Source: Wenxinia marina DSM 24838 (lineage in GTDB: Bacteria; Pseudomonadota; Alphaproteobacteria; Rhodobacterales; Rhodobacteraceae). From it: 64,000 nucleotides of DNA. The notes beneath the pieces are model-generated. The model was given only the letters and a program-made list of their open reading frames with translations. It made no database searches and was not told where the DNA came from. Positions 40,984 to 49,457 of this stretch are shown here, piece by piece; within the stretch, counting starts at the first letter, position 1, and every line of letters starts with the position of its first letter. Both the position numbers and the translations under genes were made by a program. The DNA is taken from positions 1-64,000 of the forward strand of contig NZ_KB902288.1 in NCBI RefSeq assembly GCF_000379485.1, given 5' to 3'.

Positions 40984-41637
40984 TTAGGTCGGCGTGATGA
41001 CGATCTCGACCCGGCGGTTCTGCTGGCGGCCCGCGGCGTCGAGGTTCGACGCGACCGGCTGGTCCTCGCCGCGGCCGACGGCACGGATGCGGCCCGCCGC
41101 GACGCCCGAGTTGACGAGGACAGAGGCGACGGCTTGCGCCCGGCGCTCGCTGAGCGCCTGGTTGTAGGCCGCCTCGCCGGTGTTGTCGGTGTGGCCGATC
41201 ACGTTGACGGTCGTGTTCGGATAGCGGTTCAGGCTGCCCGCCACCGCGCGCAGATCGTTCTGCAGCGAGCCGGTGAGCGTCGCGGAATCGGTCGCGAACA
41301 GGATGTCCTGCGGCAGCGTCACGACCAGCGAGTTGCCGGTGTTCACAATGCCGACCTGCGGGCCGAGCGCCGCACGCAGTTCGGCCTCCTGCCGGTCCAG
41401 CTGCTGTCCGATCGCGCCGCCGATCGCGGCGCCGGCGACCGCACCGATCGCGGCGTTGCGGATCGCCTCGTCGCGGTCGTCGCCGCTCACGGCGCCGGCG
41501 AGTGCGCCGAGGCCGAGGCCGAGCATCGCGCCCTGGTTCGTATTGGCGGTGCCCTGGCCGGGGATGGGGGCCTGGCAGGCCGCGAGGCCGAGGACGGCGA
41601 CGGAGGCGAGGAGGATGGGTCTGGTGATCATGGACAT
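40984..41637 (-). CDS. OmpA-family lipoprotein with glycine zipper
   Basis: 217 residues. Lipoprotein signal ending LGLAAC (Cys21). A glycine/alanine-rich zipper at ~35-80 (MLGLGLGALAGAVSGDDRDE, AAIGAVAGAAIGGAIGQQL) is followed by an OmpA C-like peptidoglycan-binding domain (VTLPQDILFATDSATLTGSL, NVIGHTDNTGEAAYNQALSE with D and R ligands, RIRAVGRGEDQPVASNLDAA, NRRVEIVI). Resembles YiaD; anchors outer membrane to peptidoglycan. Followed by a clear terminator. Confidence 0.9.
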   Translation of the reverse strand: MSMITRPILLASVAVLGLAACQAPIPGQGTANTNQGAMLGLGLGALAGAVSGDDRDEAIRNAAIGAVAGAAIGGAIGQQLDRQEAELRAALGPQVGIVNTGNSLVVTLPQDILFATDSATLTGSLQNDLRAVAGSLNRYPNTTVNVIGHTDNTGEAAYNQALSERRAQAVASVLVNSGVAAGRIRAVGRGEDQPVASNLDAAGRQQNRRVEIVITPT

Positions 41638-41753
41638 GTCCGTATTCAGGATTCGCGCATCTCGTGCGCTCGGCAGACGATATCGCCCTTGGGCGCATGC
41701 TATCCAATAACGCCCTTAAGTCAGGCGATGTTCCGCCGGTTCCGCCTGAAATC

Positions 41754-42593
41754 TCACGCTTCCGCGCGTGCGCTCTCCCACGCCAGGATCGCTCGCTTGA
41801 CCGGCAGGCCCCAGTGATAGCCGCCGAGGCCGCCCGTCTTGCGGATCGCCCGGTGGCACGGGATCAGGAACGAGACCGGGTTGCGGCCGACCGCCGTGCC
41901 GACGGCGCGGACCGCGCGGGGCCGGCCGATGGCGGCGGCGATTTCGGAATAGGTGGTGACCTGCCCGGACGGGATCGTCACCAGCGCCTCCCAGACCTTG
42001 ATCTGGAACGGAGCGCCGATGAGGACGAGGGGGACCTTCTGCTGCGGCGCGGTCCCGAACGCGGCGGCGACCCACGGCGCCAGCCGATCCGGGGCCTCGG
42101 CAAAGGCCGCGTTCGGCCAGCGCCCGCGCAGGTCCGCCATTGCCGCGTCCTCGCCGCTCTCGGCCGCGAAGGCGATGCCGCAGATGCCCTTGTCGGTCCC
42201 CATGACGAGGGCCGGGCCGAACGGGCTGTCGAACCAGCCCCAGAAAACCTCCAGCCCCGCGCCGCCGCTGGCGTACTCGCCGGGCGACATCGCCTCCCAC
42301 GTGACGAACAGGTCGTGCAGGCGCGACGTGCCGGACAGGCCGACCGAGCCTGCCGTCTCCAGCGTCGTGAACCGCTCGCGCAGCAGCGTCCGCGCGTGGC
42401 CCAGCGTCAGGTACTGCTGGAACCGCTTGGGCGAGACGCCGACCCAGGCAGAGAAGACCCGCTGCAGGTGCGCGGGTGACAGGCCGACCTCGGCCGCCAG
42501 CGCGTCGAGGGGCAGGGTCCCGCCGCCGGCGCGGTCGATCGCCTCGATCGCGCGGCCGATGACCCGGTAATGATAGGAGCTTTCGTGTTGCAT
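41754..42593 (-). CDS. Ada-like HTH / methylated-DNA cysteine methyltransferase
   Basis: 279 residues from ATG at 42593 (a longer start at 42650 is possible but adds an Arg-rich tail). AraC-type HTH in the first ~110 residues (LPLDALAAEVGLSPAHLQRV, SPKRFQQYLTLGHARTLLRE). The C-terminal O6-alkylguanine methyltransferase has FQIKVWEALVTIPSGQVTTY and the acceptor Cys in VSFLIPCHRAIRKTGGLGGY. Lacks the N-terminal zinc methyl-phosphotriester domain of full Ada. Repairs O6-methylguanine and may control its own gene. Divergent from nth, another repair gene. Confidence 0.9.
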   Translation of the reverse strand: MQHESSYHYRVIGRAIEAIDRAGGGTLPLDALAAEVGLSPAHLQRVFSAWVGVSPKRFQQYLTLGHARTLLRERFTTLETAGSVGLSGTSRLHDLFVTWEAMSPGEYASGGAGLEVFWGWFDSPFGPALVMGTDKGICGIAFAAESGEDAAMADLRGRWPNAAFAEAPDRLAPWVAAAFGTAPQQKVPLVLIGAPFQIKVWEALVTIPSGQVTTYSEIAAAIGRPRAVRAVGTAVGRNPVSFLIPCHRAIRKTGGLGGYHWGLPVKRAILAWESARAEA

Positions 42594-42702
42594 GCCCCAG
42601 ATGTAGCGAGCCGCCCGCCGCCGCGCGATCCGAAGCTTGCGGCTAATCATGGCCGGCGAAAGGGCTGGACCGTCCCGCCGGGCGCGGGCATGAAAGCGCG
42701 CG

Positions 42703-43365
42703 ATGGCCCGCCAGCTCGACTACCACACGATCCGCGAGATCTTCACCCGCTTCCGCGCCGCCGAGCCGGAGCCGAAGGGCGAGCTGGAGCATCTGAACGC
42801 CTTCACCCTCGTCGTCGCGGTCGCGCTGTCGGCGCAGGCGACGGACGCCGGCGTGAACCGCGCGACGCGGGAGCTGTTCAAGGTCGCCGACACGCCGCAG
42901 AAGATGCTGGACCTCGGCGAGGAGGGGCTGACCGAGTACATCAAGACGATCGGCCTCTACCGCAACAAGGCGAAGAACGTCATCAAGCTCAGCCGCATCC
43001 TGGTGGAGCAGTATGGCGGCGAGGTGCCCTCGTCCCGCGCGGCGCTGGAGAGCCTGCCGGGGGTGGGCCGCAAGACCGCGAACGTCGTCCTCAACATGTG
43101 GTGGAGTCATCCGGCGCAGGCGGTGGATACCCACATCTACCGCGTCGGCAACCGCACCGGCATCGCGCCGGGAAAGAATGTCGAGATCGTCGAGCGGGCG
43201 ATCGAGGACCACGTGCCGGCCGAGTTCCAGCGCCACGCCCATCACTGGCTGATCCTGCACGGCCGCTACATCTGCCTCGCCCGCAAGCCGCGCTGCCCCG
43301 ACTGCCTGATCGCGGACCTGTGCCTCTATGAGGACAAGACCCCCGCCCCGAAGGGCGCCGCATGA
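42703..43365 (+). CDS. nth: Endonuclease III
   Basis: 220 residues. Helix-hairpin-helix LESLPGVGRKTANVVLNMWW, catalytic Lys (GVGRKTA) and Asp (AVDTHIYRVGNR). The [4Fe-4S] cluster loop near the C-terminus is C-x6-C-x2-C-x5-C (CLARKPRCPDCLIADLC). Bifunctional glycosylase/AP lyase for oxidised pyrimidines. Confidence 0.96.
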   Translation: MARQLDYHTIREIFTRFRAAEPEPKGELEHLNAFTLVVAVALSAQATDAGVNRATRELFKVADTPQKMLDLGEEGLTEYIKTIGLYRNKAKNVIKLSRILVEQYGGEVPSSRAALESLPGVGRKTANVVLNMWWSHPAQAVDTHIYRVGNRTGIAPGKNVEIVERAIEDHVPAEFQRHAHHWLILHGRYICLARKPRCPDCLIADLCLYEDKTPAPKGAA

Positions 43366-43378
43366 TCCGCCGGCGCAC

Positions 43379-43422
43379 GGAAACCGCGCGGTTTCCATGG
43401 CCGATTTCCGCGTGGAAATCGG
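43379..43422. repeat. Twin palindromes between nth and adenosine kinase
   Basis: GGAAACCGCGCGGTTTCC (43379-43396) is a perfect 18-bp palindrome. It is followed 4 bp later by CCGATTTCC-gcgt-GGAAATCGG (43401-43422), a 9-bp stem. No T-run. They could be a Rho-dependent end of nth or tandem operators for the kinase gene 29 bp downstream. Confidence 0.6.
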
Positions 43423-43450
43423 CGCCCGGCCCGACCCGAAGGATTGAACA

Positions 43451-44434
43451 ATGAGCTACGACGTCATCGGCATCGGCAATGCGATCGTCGACGTGATCTC
43501 CCACGCCTCCGACATGTTCCTCGACCAGATGGCGATCGAGAAAGGCATCATGCAGCTGATCGACCGAGAGCGGGCGGAACTGCTGTATGCCTCGATGCGC
43601 GACCGGACCGAGACGCCGGGTGGGTCGGTCGGCAACACGATTGCCGGGATCGGCGAGCTGGGCCTCAGCACCGCCTTCATCGGCAAGGTGAAGGACGACG
43701 CGCTGGGCCGGTTCTACGCCACGGCGCTGGAAGAGGCCGGCACCGCGTTCCCGCTGCCGCCGCAGAAGGTGGACCTGCCGACCTCGCGGTCGATGATCTT
43801 CGTCTCGCCGGACGGGGAGCGGTCGATGAACACCTATCTCGGCGCCGGAGCCGACATCGGTTCGGGCGACGTGCCGGACGTGTTCGAGGGGTCGAAGATC
43901 CTCTTCCTCGAGGGCTACCTGTTCGACAAGCCCGAGGGGAAGACCGCCTTCGCCGAGGCGGCGGCGCGGATGAAGGCCGCCGGCGGGCAGGCGGCGATCA
44001 CCATCTCCGACCCGTTCTGCGCCGAGCGCCACCGCGCCGACTTCCAGCGGCTGATCGCGGGCGACGTCGACATCGCCATCGGCAACGAGAAGGAATGGAC
44101 CACGCTCTACGAGACCGGCGACGACCTCGACGCGGCTCTGGCGCAGGCGGCGCAGGCGTGCCGGATCGTGGCCTGCACCCGCTCCGGCCGGTCGGTCTGG
44201 GTCTGGTCGGGGGACAGCCGGGTCGAGGCGCCGGTGACGCCGGTGACCCCGATCGACGCGACCGGGGCGGGCGACCAGTTCGCCGCCGGGTTCCTGTACG
44301 GCGTGGCGACCGGCACGCCGCTGGACGTCGCGGCGCGGATGGGCGTGATGTGCGCGGCCGAGGTGATCGGCCACGTCGGCCCGCGGCCCGAGCGGCCGAT
44401 GATCGAGGCGTTCCGCGAGGCCGAACTGGTCTAG
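43451..44434 (+). CDS. Adenosine kinase (PfkB family)
   Basis: 327 residues. DVIGIGNAIVDVI start, PGGSVGNTIAGIGELGL (substrate-binding Gly-Gly), ILFLEGYLFDKPEGK, AIGNEKEWTTLY, and the PfkB signature IDATGAGDQFAAGFLYG with catalytic Asp. This branch of PfkB kinases, common in alphaproteobacteria, is usually annotated adenosine kinase: adenosine to AMP. The exact nucleoside cannot be proven from sequence. Confidence 0.88.
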   Translation: MSYDVIGIGNAIVDVISHASDMFLDQMAIEKGIMQLIDRERAELLYASMRDRTETPGGSVGNTIAGIGELGLSTAFIGKVKDDALGRFYATALEEAGTAFPLPPQKVDLPTSRSMIFVSPDGERSMNTYLGAGADIGSGDVPDVFEGSKILFLEGYLFDKPEGKTAFAEAAARMKAAGGQAAITISDPFCAERHRADFQRLIAGDVDIAIGNEKEWTTLYETGDDLDAALAQAAQACRIVACTRSGRSVWVWSGDSRVEAPVTPVTPIDATGAGDQFAAGFLYGVATGTPLDVAARMGVMCAAEVIGHVGPRPERPMIEAFREAELV

Positions 44435-44457
44435 GACCTGAAGGGGCGCGTTGTCCC

Positions 44458-44545
44458 GTCGAGGTCCCGGGTCAAGCCCGGGACGGGATGGCAGACGGCC
44501 GGGTCAGAGATGACACCCGCCCCGGCCGCCGAGCCGGGGCCCCGC
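44458..44545. repeat. Inverted pair of GC palindromes
   Basis: 44458-44487 (GTCGAGGTCCCGGGTCAAGC...) and 44517-44545 (CCCGCCCCGGCCGCCGAGCC...) are two members in opposite orientation, filling the gap between two convergent genes. Confidence 0.75.
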
Positions 44546-44563
44546 GCCACTTGCGCCTTAATG

Positions 44564-45289
44564 TCAGGGATTGCGAGCGGCCTCGCCCGGCTCCAGCTTC
44601 GCGTGCTCGATCCGCCCCCGCCCCGCCAACCAGGAGGCCAGGGTCGCCGCGCCGGTGGCCCAGGCGCCGCCGAGGCACCAGCCGGCCAGCACGTCGGTCG
44701 GCCAGTGGACGCCGAGATAGACGCGGCTGACTCCGACGGCGAGCGTGATGACGATGGCGAGCGCGATCACGTACGCCTTCAGCGCCCGCTCCTCGACGCC
44801 GCGGGCGACGATGGCGGCGAGGGTCAGCCAGGTGACGGCGGCCATCAGCGAGTGGCCGGACGGGAAGGACGCCGTCGAGACCATCGTGTCGTGGGGCACC
44901 AGATCGGGGCGGGGGCGGTCGAACAGCGTCTTGAAGAGCGGCGACAGCAGCATCCCCAGCCCTGTCGCGGCGACGAGGTAGATCGCCGAGCGGCCGTCCT
45001 GCCGCAGCCACATCCAACCGGCCGCGGCGCACACGACGAAGGTGAGGACGCCCACGCCGCCCAGCGCGGTGGCGTCCCGCATCATCACCTCCAGCCAGCC
45101 GGGACCGATGGGATCGGACAGGTCGCCCGGCACCCGCATCGCCGTCAGGATCGCCTCGTCGAAGGCGTGGGTGTCGCCCTCGGCCATCTCGGAGGCGAGG
45201 GTGACGAAGGCCCAGATCGCACCGGCGATGAGGGCGAGGGTGAAGAGAAATCCGGTGTCGGCGCGGCGGAGGAATTCTGAGGCTCTCAT
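44564..45289 (-). CDS. PAP2-family membrane phosphatase
   Basis: 241 residues, about six membrane helices. All three acid-phosphatase motifs are present: KTLFDRPRP, SFPSGHS and SRVYLGVHWPTD. Acts on phospholipid or isoprenoid phosphates at the membrane (for example undecaprenyl diphosphate, phosphatidylglycerol phosphate). Next on the same strand after a sulfotransferase gene (35-bp gap), so perhaps co-transcribed. Confidence 0.9.
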   Translation of the reverse strand: MRASEFLRRADTGFLFTLALIAGAIWAFVTLASEMAEGDTHAFDEAILTAMRVPGDLSDPIGPGWLEVMMRDATALGGVGVLTFVVCAAAGWMWLRQDGRSAIYLVAATGLGMLLSPLFKTLFDRPRPDLVPHDTMVSTASFPSGHSLMAAVTWLTLAAIVARGVEERALKAYVIALAIVITLAVGVSRVYLGVHWPTDVLAGWCLGGAWATGAATLASWLAGRGRIEHAKLEPGEAARNP

Positions 45290-45324
45290 GCTCCGTGCAA
45301 CCGGCTCCGGCGCCGGCCGGTTCC

Positions 45325-46143
45325 TCACTCTCCCAGCTTGGCGTGCACCTCGGCGAGGTCGATCTCGCCCGTCGGCATCTTGTTCGCCGGGTTCTCGAAA
45401 TCGTAACGGAAGAGCTGGAAGTCCCTGCGATAGCATTCCCACATCAGGTGCATCGCGAGGTCGTCGAAGTAGGCCTCGACCGGGTGCTCCCGCTTCGGCC
45501 CGTGCCCTTCGCTTTCGTTGAAGCGCGGCACGTCCCCGATGGCGACCGGCACCGGCGTCTCGACGTTTTCGAGGACGGACTTCATCCCGTCGTCGAACCG
45601 CTCGGTCCAGAAGATGCGGTCGTAGGTGCCGCCATTGGCGATGAAGGTCGAGATGTGCCCGGACATCGCCGACCAGTGGATGTCGGGGTCCATCGGCTTG
45701 CGGAAGCGGATCGTGTCGCGGGCGAACAGCAGGAACCGCCGGAAGCTGGCGATCTGATCGAACTCGAACCCGTTTTCCGGGCTGCCGACCTCGATCCCGT
45801 ATTTCTGCGCCAGCATCGGCACGAGGTTGCCGCGGTAGCGGCGGCCGTTGCGCTGGATGCCGGCGATCTTGTCGAAGAACGACGACAGGATCCGGGTGTA
45901 GGGATTGCGCACGCAGGTGAAGGCATAGGACCTGTGCGCTTTGACGTTGTCGGCGATCGGTCCCTGGCTCTCGTCCTGGGCCCACTTGTGCAGGCCCTCC
46001 TTCGCGTCGTGGATGTCGCCGTCGAAGAAGCGGCCGTGGTCCGAGTAGAACATGACCTGCCCGATGGTCGAGCAGGCGCATTTGGGCACCACGCGATAGA
46101 CCATGCTCTCGCTCAACGTCATCCAGGTGCCGGGAAAGCCCAT
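45325..46143 (-). CDS. Sulfotransferase family 2 protein
   Basis: 272 residues from ATG at 46143. The frame stays open to an ATG at 46227, but that extension is Arg/Gly-rich and unlike the family. The PAPS-binding loop VVPKCACSTIGQVMFY (Lys and Cys-rich variant) is near the N-terminus; SYAFTCVRNPYTRILSSFFD is the 3'-phosphate motif. ENGFEFDQIASFRRFLLFA and HWSAMSGHISTF follow. It would transfer sulfate from PAPS to a sugar or lipid. A glycosyltransferase of a family acting on surface glycans is divergent from it. Confidence 0.85.
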   Translation of the reverse strand: MGFPGTWMTLSESMVYRVVPKCACSTIGQVMFYSDHGRFFDGDIHDAKEGLHKWAQDESQGPIADNVKAHRSYAFTCVRNPYTRILSSFFDKIAGIQRNGRRYRGNLVPMLAQKYGIEVGSPENGFEFDQIASFRRFLLFARDTIRFRKPMDPDIHWSAMSGHISTFIANGGTYDRIFWTERFDDGMKSVLENVETPVPVAIGDVPRFNESEGHGPKREHPVEAYFDDLAMHLMWECYRRDFQLFRYDFENPANKMPTGEIDLAEVHAKLGE

Positions 46144-46287
46144 GCCCGTCGCCACTCCGCCTGTGCCTCGGCCCCGCCGCGCCCCGCGCGACCGTCCGAG
46201 GTTTGCAATTTTGGCCTGTCTCTTCAACGGGCCTTCACGCTATCTAGCCAGACAGACGGGCGAAAACGTGACGGACGGGACCCCCTT

Positions 46288-47865
46288 TTGGCGCAAATTG
46301 CCTTCATCCTGCTCTGCCACAAGGACCCCGAGGCGATCGTCCAGCAGGCCCGGCAGCTGACGGCCGTCGGCGACTGCATCTCGATCCACTTCGACGCCCG
46401 CGCCAGGGCCGCGGACTACGACCTGATCCGGGCCGAGCTGGCGGGCAACGACAACGTCACCTTCGCGAAGACTCGCGTCCGCTGCGGCTGGGGCGAGTGG
46501 AGCCTGGTGCAGGCGACGCTCCACGCCATCGAGGCGGCGCTGGCCGCGTTTCCGCGGGCGACGCATTTCTACATGCTGTCGGGCGACTGCATGGCGATCA
46601 AGTCCGCCGCCTACGCCCACCGCTTTCTCGACGCCGACGACGTCGACTACATCGAGAGCTTCGATTTCTACGACAGCGACTGGATCAAGACCGGGATCAA
46701 GGAAGAGCGGCTGATCTACCGCCACTTCTTCAACGAGCGGACGCAGAAGGACCGGTTCTACCGCTCGCTGCGTCTCCAGCGCCGGCTCGGCCTGAGGCGG
46801 CGGGTGCCACCGGACATCGCGGTGCAGATCGGCAGCCAGTGGTGGTGCCTGCGCCGCCGCACGGTCGAGGAGGTGGTCGCCTTCACCAGGGCGCGAAGGG
46901 ACGTCGTGCGGTTCTTCCGCCGGACCTGGATCCCGGACGAGACGTTCTTCCAGACGCTGGTGCGCCACCTCATCCCCGAGCGCGAGATCCGCAGCCGGAC
47001 GCCGACGTTCCTGATGTTCACCGACTACGGCATGCCGGTGACCTTCTACAACGATCACTACGACCTGCTGCTGAGCCAGGACTTCCTGTTCGCCCGCAAG
47101 ATCAGCCCCGAGGCGAAGGAGCTGAAGCGCCGGCTCGGCCGGCTCTACGCGTCGGGGCGCGAGGAGTTCAGGGTGTCGGACGAGGGGCGCAAGCTGTTCG
47201 CGTTCCTGACCGGCCGCGGCCGGGTCGGCCGCCGCTTCGCGCCCCGCTTCTGGGAGACGGACAACCTCCTCGGCCGCGAGCGCGAGCTGCTGATCGTCGC
47301 CTGCAAGAAGTGGCACGTCGCCAAGCGGCTGGTCGGCGCGATCCGGCACCACACCGACATCCCCGCCCTCGACTACGTCTTCAACGAGGAGAGTGCGCCG
47401 CTGCCCGACCTCGGCGGCATCCAGACGACCATCGCCAAGAGGCACCGGCACCGGCGCGCGCTGATGCGGATGCTCTTCGACTATTTCGACAGCGATCGCC
47501 TGATCATCTGCCTCGACACCGGATCGCTCGACCTCGTGAGCGACTTCTACGCCGACCGCCCCACCGTCCGGCTGCTGGAGGTGGAGTGCGAGTTCACCGA
47601 TACTTACCTCGCCGATCACGCCCGCCGTGTCGGCCTCGCCGGCGGCGAGACGTCGGACGAGACGCTGCGGCAGCTCTTGCCGACGATCCGGTACGATGTC
47701 GCGGGCGAGAGCGATCGTCTGCGCGACGCGCACCTCGCCAATCATTCCCGCATCCGCGAGGGCGCCGCGCCCGAGGCGAATGCCGGCACGCTCGCCCGCT
47801 TCCTGACGGTCCCGCCGGACGTCGCGCTGCGGCTCGCCGAAACTCCAAACCTGTTCGCCGACTAG
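46288..47865 (+). CDS. Branch-type beta-1,6-N-acetylglucosaminyltransferase (GT14, DUF5928)
   Basis: 525 residues from TTG at 46288, giving an N-terminus AQIAFILLCHKDPEAIVQQA that matches the family start. The GT14 part (~1-290) has ISIHFDARARAADYDLI, RCGWGEWSLVQATLHAIEAA and HFYMLSGDCMAIKSA, then YIESFDFYDSDWIKTGI, IGSQWWCLRRRTVEEVV and TWIPDETFFQTLVRHL. The C-terminal ~230 residues are the DUF5928-like extension seen in Rhodobacterales. Likely builds an extracellular or surface polysaccharide. Divergent from the sulfotransferase, suggesting a sulfated glycan. Confidence 0.88.
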   Translation: MAQIAFILLCHKDPEAIVQQARQLTAVGDCISIHFDARARAADYDLIRAELAGNDNVTFAKTRVRCGWGEWSLVQATLHAIEAALAAFPRATHFYMLSGDCMAIKSAAYAHRFLDADDVDYIESFDFYDSDWIKTGIKEERLIYRHFFNERTQKDRFYRSLRLQRRLGLRRRVPPDIAVQIGSQWWCLRRRTVEEVVAFTRARRDVVRFFRRTWIPDETFFQTLVRHLIPEREIRSRTPTFLMFTDYGMPVTFYNDHYDLLLSQDFLFARKISPEAKELKRRLGRLYASGREEFRVSDEGRKLFAFLTGRGRVGRRFAPRFWETDNLLGRERELLIVACKKWHVAKRLVGAIRHHTDIPALDYVFNEESAPLPDLGGIQTTIAKRHRHRRALMRMLFDYFDSDRLIICLDTGSLDLVSDFYADRPTVRLLEVECEFTDTYLADHARRVGLAGGETSDETLRQLLPTIRYDVAGESDRLRDAHLANHSRIREGAAPEANAGTLARFLTVPPDVALRLAETPNLFAD

Positions 47866-47876
47866 AGGATCCGCCA

Positions 47877-48242
47877 ATGGCCTTCGACTACGATTCCGAG
47901 AACATCTTCGCCAAGATCCTGCGCGGCGAGATCCCGAACCGGACCGTCTACGAGAACGAGCACGCCCTGGCGTTCGAGGACATCCGCCCGCAGGCGCCGG
48001 TGCACGTGCTGGTGATCCCCAAGGGGCCGTACATGTCGCTCGACCACTTCGCGCAGGAGGCCTCGCCAGAGGAGCAGGCGGGCTTCTTCGCGGCGGTGGG
48101 CGAGGTGTGCCGGAAGGTCGACGTGAGTCACGGCTTCCGCGCGATCGCGAACGCCCGCCTCCACGGCGTGCAGGACGTGCCGCACTTCCACCTGCACATC
48201 ATCGGCGGCGCGCAGCTGGGCCGGATGCTGCCGGCCGACTGA
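47877..48242 (+). CDS. HIT family (HINT-like) hydrolase
   Basis: 121 residues. FAKILRGEIPNRTVYENEHA, AFEDIRPQAPVHVLVIPKGP, and the histidine triad HFHLHIIGG with DVPHFHLH. Nucleoside phosphoramidate/adenylate hydrolase of the HINT branch. 11 bp after the glycosyltransferase stop, so probably in its transcript without a functional link. Confidence 0.93.
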   Translation: MAFDYDSENIFAKILRGEIPNRTVYENEHALAFEDIRPQAPVHVLVIPKGPYMSLDHFAQEASPEEQAGFFAAVGEVCRKVDVSHGFRAIANARLHGVQDVPHFHLHIIGGAQLGRMLPAD

Positions 48243-48317
48243 CACCGATCTGACGGTGCGGCCGGCTGGACAGGCCCGCCCCCGGGGCCTAGCCATGGGG
48301 GTGGAGGAGGAGTGCCG

Positions 48318-49457
48318 ATGGACTTCGCGCTGACCGACGAGCAGTCGGCTGTCTTCGACATGGCCCGCGCCTTCGGCGCCGAGAGGATCGCCCCCCACGC
48401 CCGCGCCTGGGAAGAGGCCGGCTCGATCCCGAAAGAGCTGTGGCCCGAGATCGCGGAACTCGGCTTCGGCGGCCTCTACGTCAGCGAGGAGGCGGGCGGC
48501 GCCGGCCTCGGCCGGCTCGACGCGACGCTGGTGTTCGAGGCGCTGTCGATGGCCGACCCGGCGACCGCCGCGTTCCTGTCGATCCACAATATGTGCGCCC
48601 GGATGATCGACGCCTACGGCTCGGACGAGATGAAGGCGCGGGTCCTGCCGAAGGCGCTGACGATGGAGACGGTCCTCTCCTACTGCCTGACCGAGCCGGG
48701 GTCGGGCTCGGACGCCGCGGCGCTGAAGACGAAGGCGGAGCGCACGAACGAGGGCTGGGCGCTGACCGGCACCAAGGCGTTCATCTCGGGCGGCGGCTAT
48801 TCGGACGCCTACGTCGTCATGGCCCGCTCGGGCGAGGCGGGGCCGAAAGGCGTGTCGGCCTTCCTGGTCGAGGCGGGGGCGGACGGCCTCAGCTACGGCG
48901 GGCTCGAGGCCAAGATGGGCTGGAAGGCGCAGGAGACGCGCCAGGTCCAGATGGACGGCTGCCCGGTGCCGGCCGAGAACCTGATCGGCGAGGAGGGGCG
49001 CGGCTTCGCCTACGCGATGGCCGGCCTCGACGGCGGGCGGCTGAACATCGCGGCCTGCTCGCTCGGCGCGGCGCAGGCGGCGCTGGACGCGACGGTCGCC
49101 TACATGGGCGAGCGGCAGGCCTTCAGCCAGACGCTCGACCGGTTCCAGGCGCTGCAGTTCCGCCTCGCCGACTGCGAGATCGAGCTGCAGGCGGCGCGGG
49201 TGTTCCTGCGGCAGGCAGCGTGGAAGCTGGACCAGGGCGCGCCGGACGCGCCGCAGCATTGCGCGATGGCCAAGAAGTTCGTGACCGAGGCCGGCAGCCG
49301 CGTCGCCGACCAGTGCCTGCAGCTGCACGGCGGCTACGGCTACCTCGCCGATTACGGGATCGAGAAGATCGTCCGCGACCTGCGGGTGCACCAGATCCTC
49401 GAAGGTACGAACGAGATCATGCGCCTGATCGTCGCCCGCGGGCTCGTCGGCCGGTGA
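48318..49457 (+). CDS. Acyl-CoA dehydrogenase (isobutyryl-CoA type)
   Basis: 379 residues. ATG at 48318 is chosen over GTG at 48312 because GGAGGAGGAG ends about 7 nt before it. FAD-dependent dehydrogenase with SYCLTEPGSGSDAAALKTKA, GTKAFISGGGYSDAYVVMAR, MAGLDGGRLNIAACSLGAAQ, QLHGGYGYLADYGIEKIVRD and ILEGTNEIMRLIVARGL. The next two genes are 3-hydroxyisobutyryl-CoA hydrolase and 3-hydroxyisobutyrate dehydrogenase, which makes isobutyryl-CoA (valine breakdown) the likely substrate. Confidence 0.88.
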   Translation: MDFALTDEQSAVFDMARAFGAERIAPHARAWEEAGSIPKELWPEIAELGFGGLYVSEEAGGAGLGRLDATLVFEALSMADPATAAFLSIHNMCARMIDAYGSDEMKARVLPKALTMETVLSYCLTEPGSGSDAAALKTKAERTNEGWALTGTKAFISGGGYSDAYVVMARSGEAGPKGVSAFLVEAGADGLSYGGLEAKMGWKAQETRQVQMDGCPVPAENLIGEEGRGFAYAMAGLDGGRLNIAACSLGAAQAALDATVAYMGERQAFSQTLDRFQALQFRLADCEIELQAARVFLRQAAWKLDQGAPDAPQHCAMAKKFVTEAGSRVADQCLQLHGGYGYLADYGIEKIVRDLRVHQILEGTNEIMRLIVARGLVGR

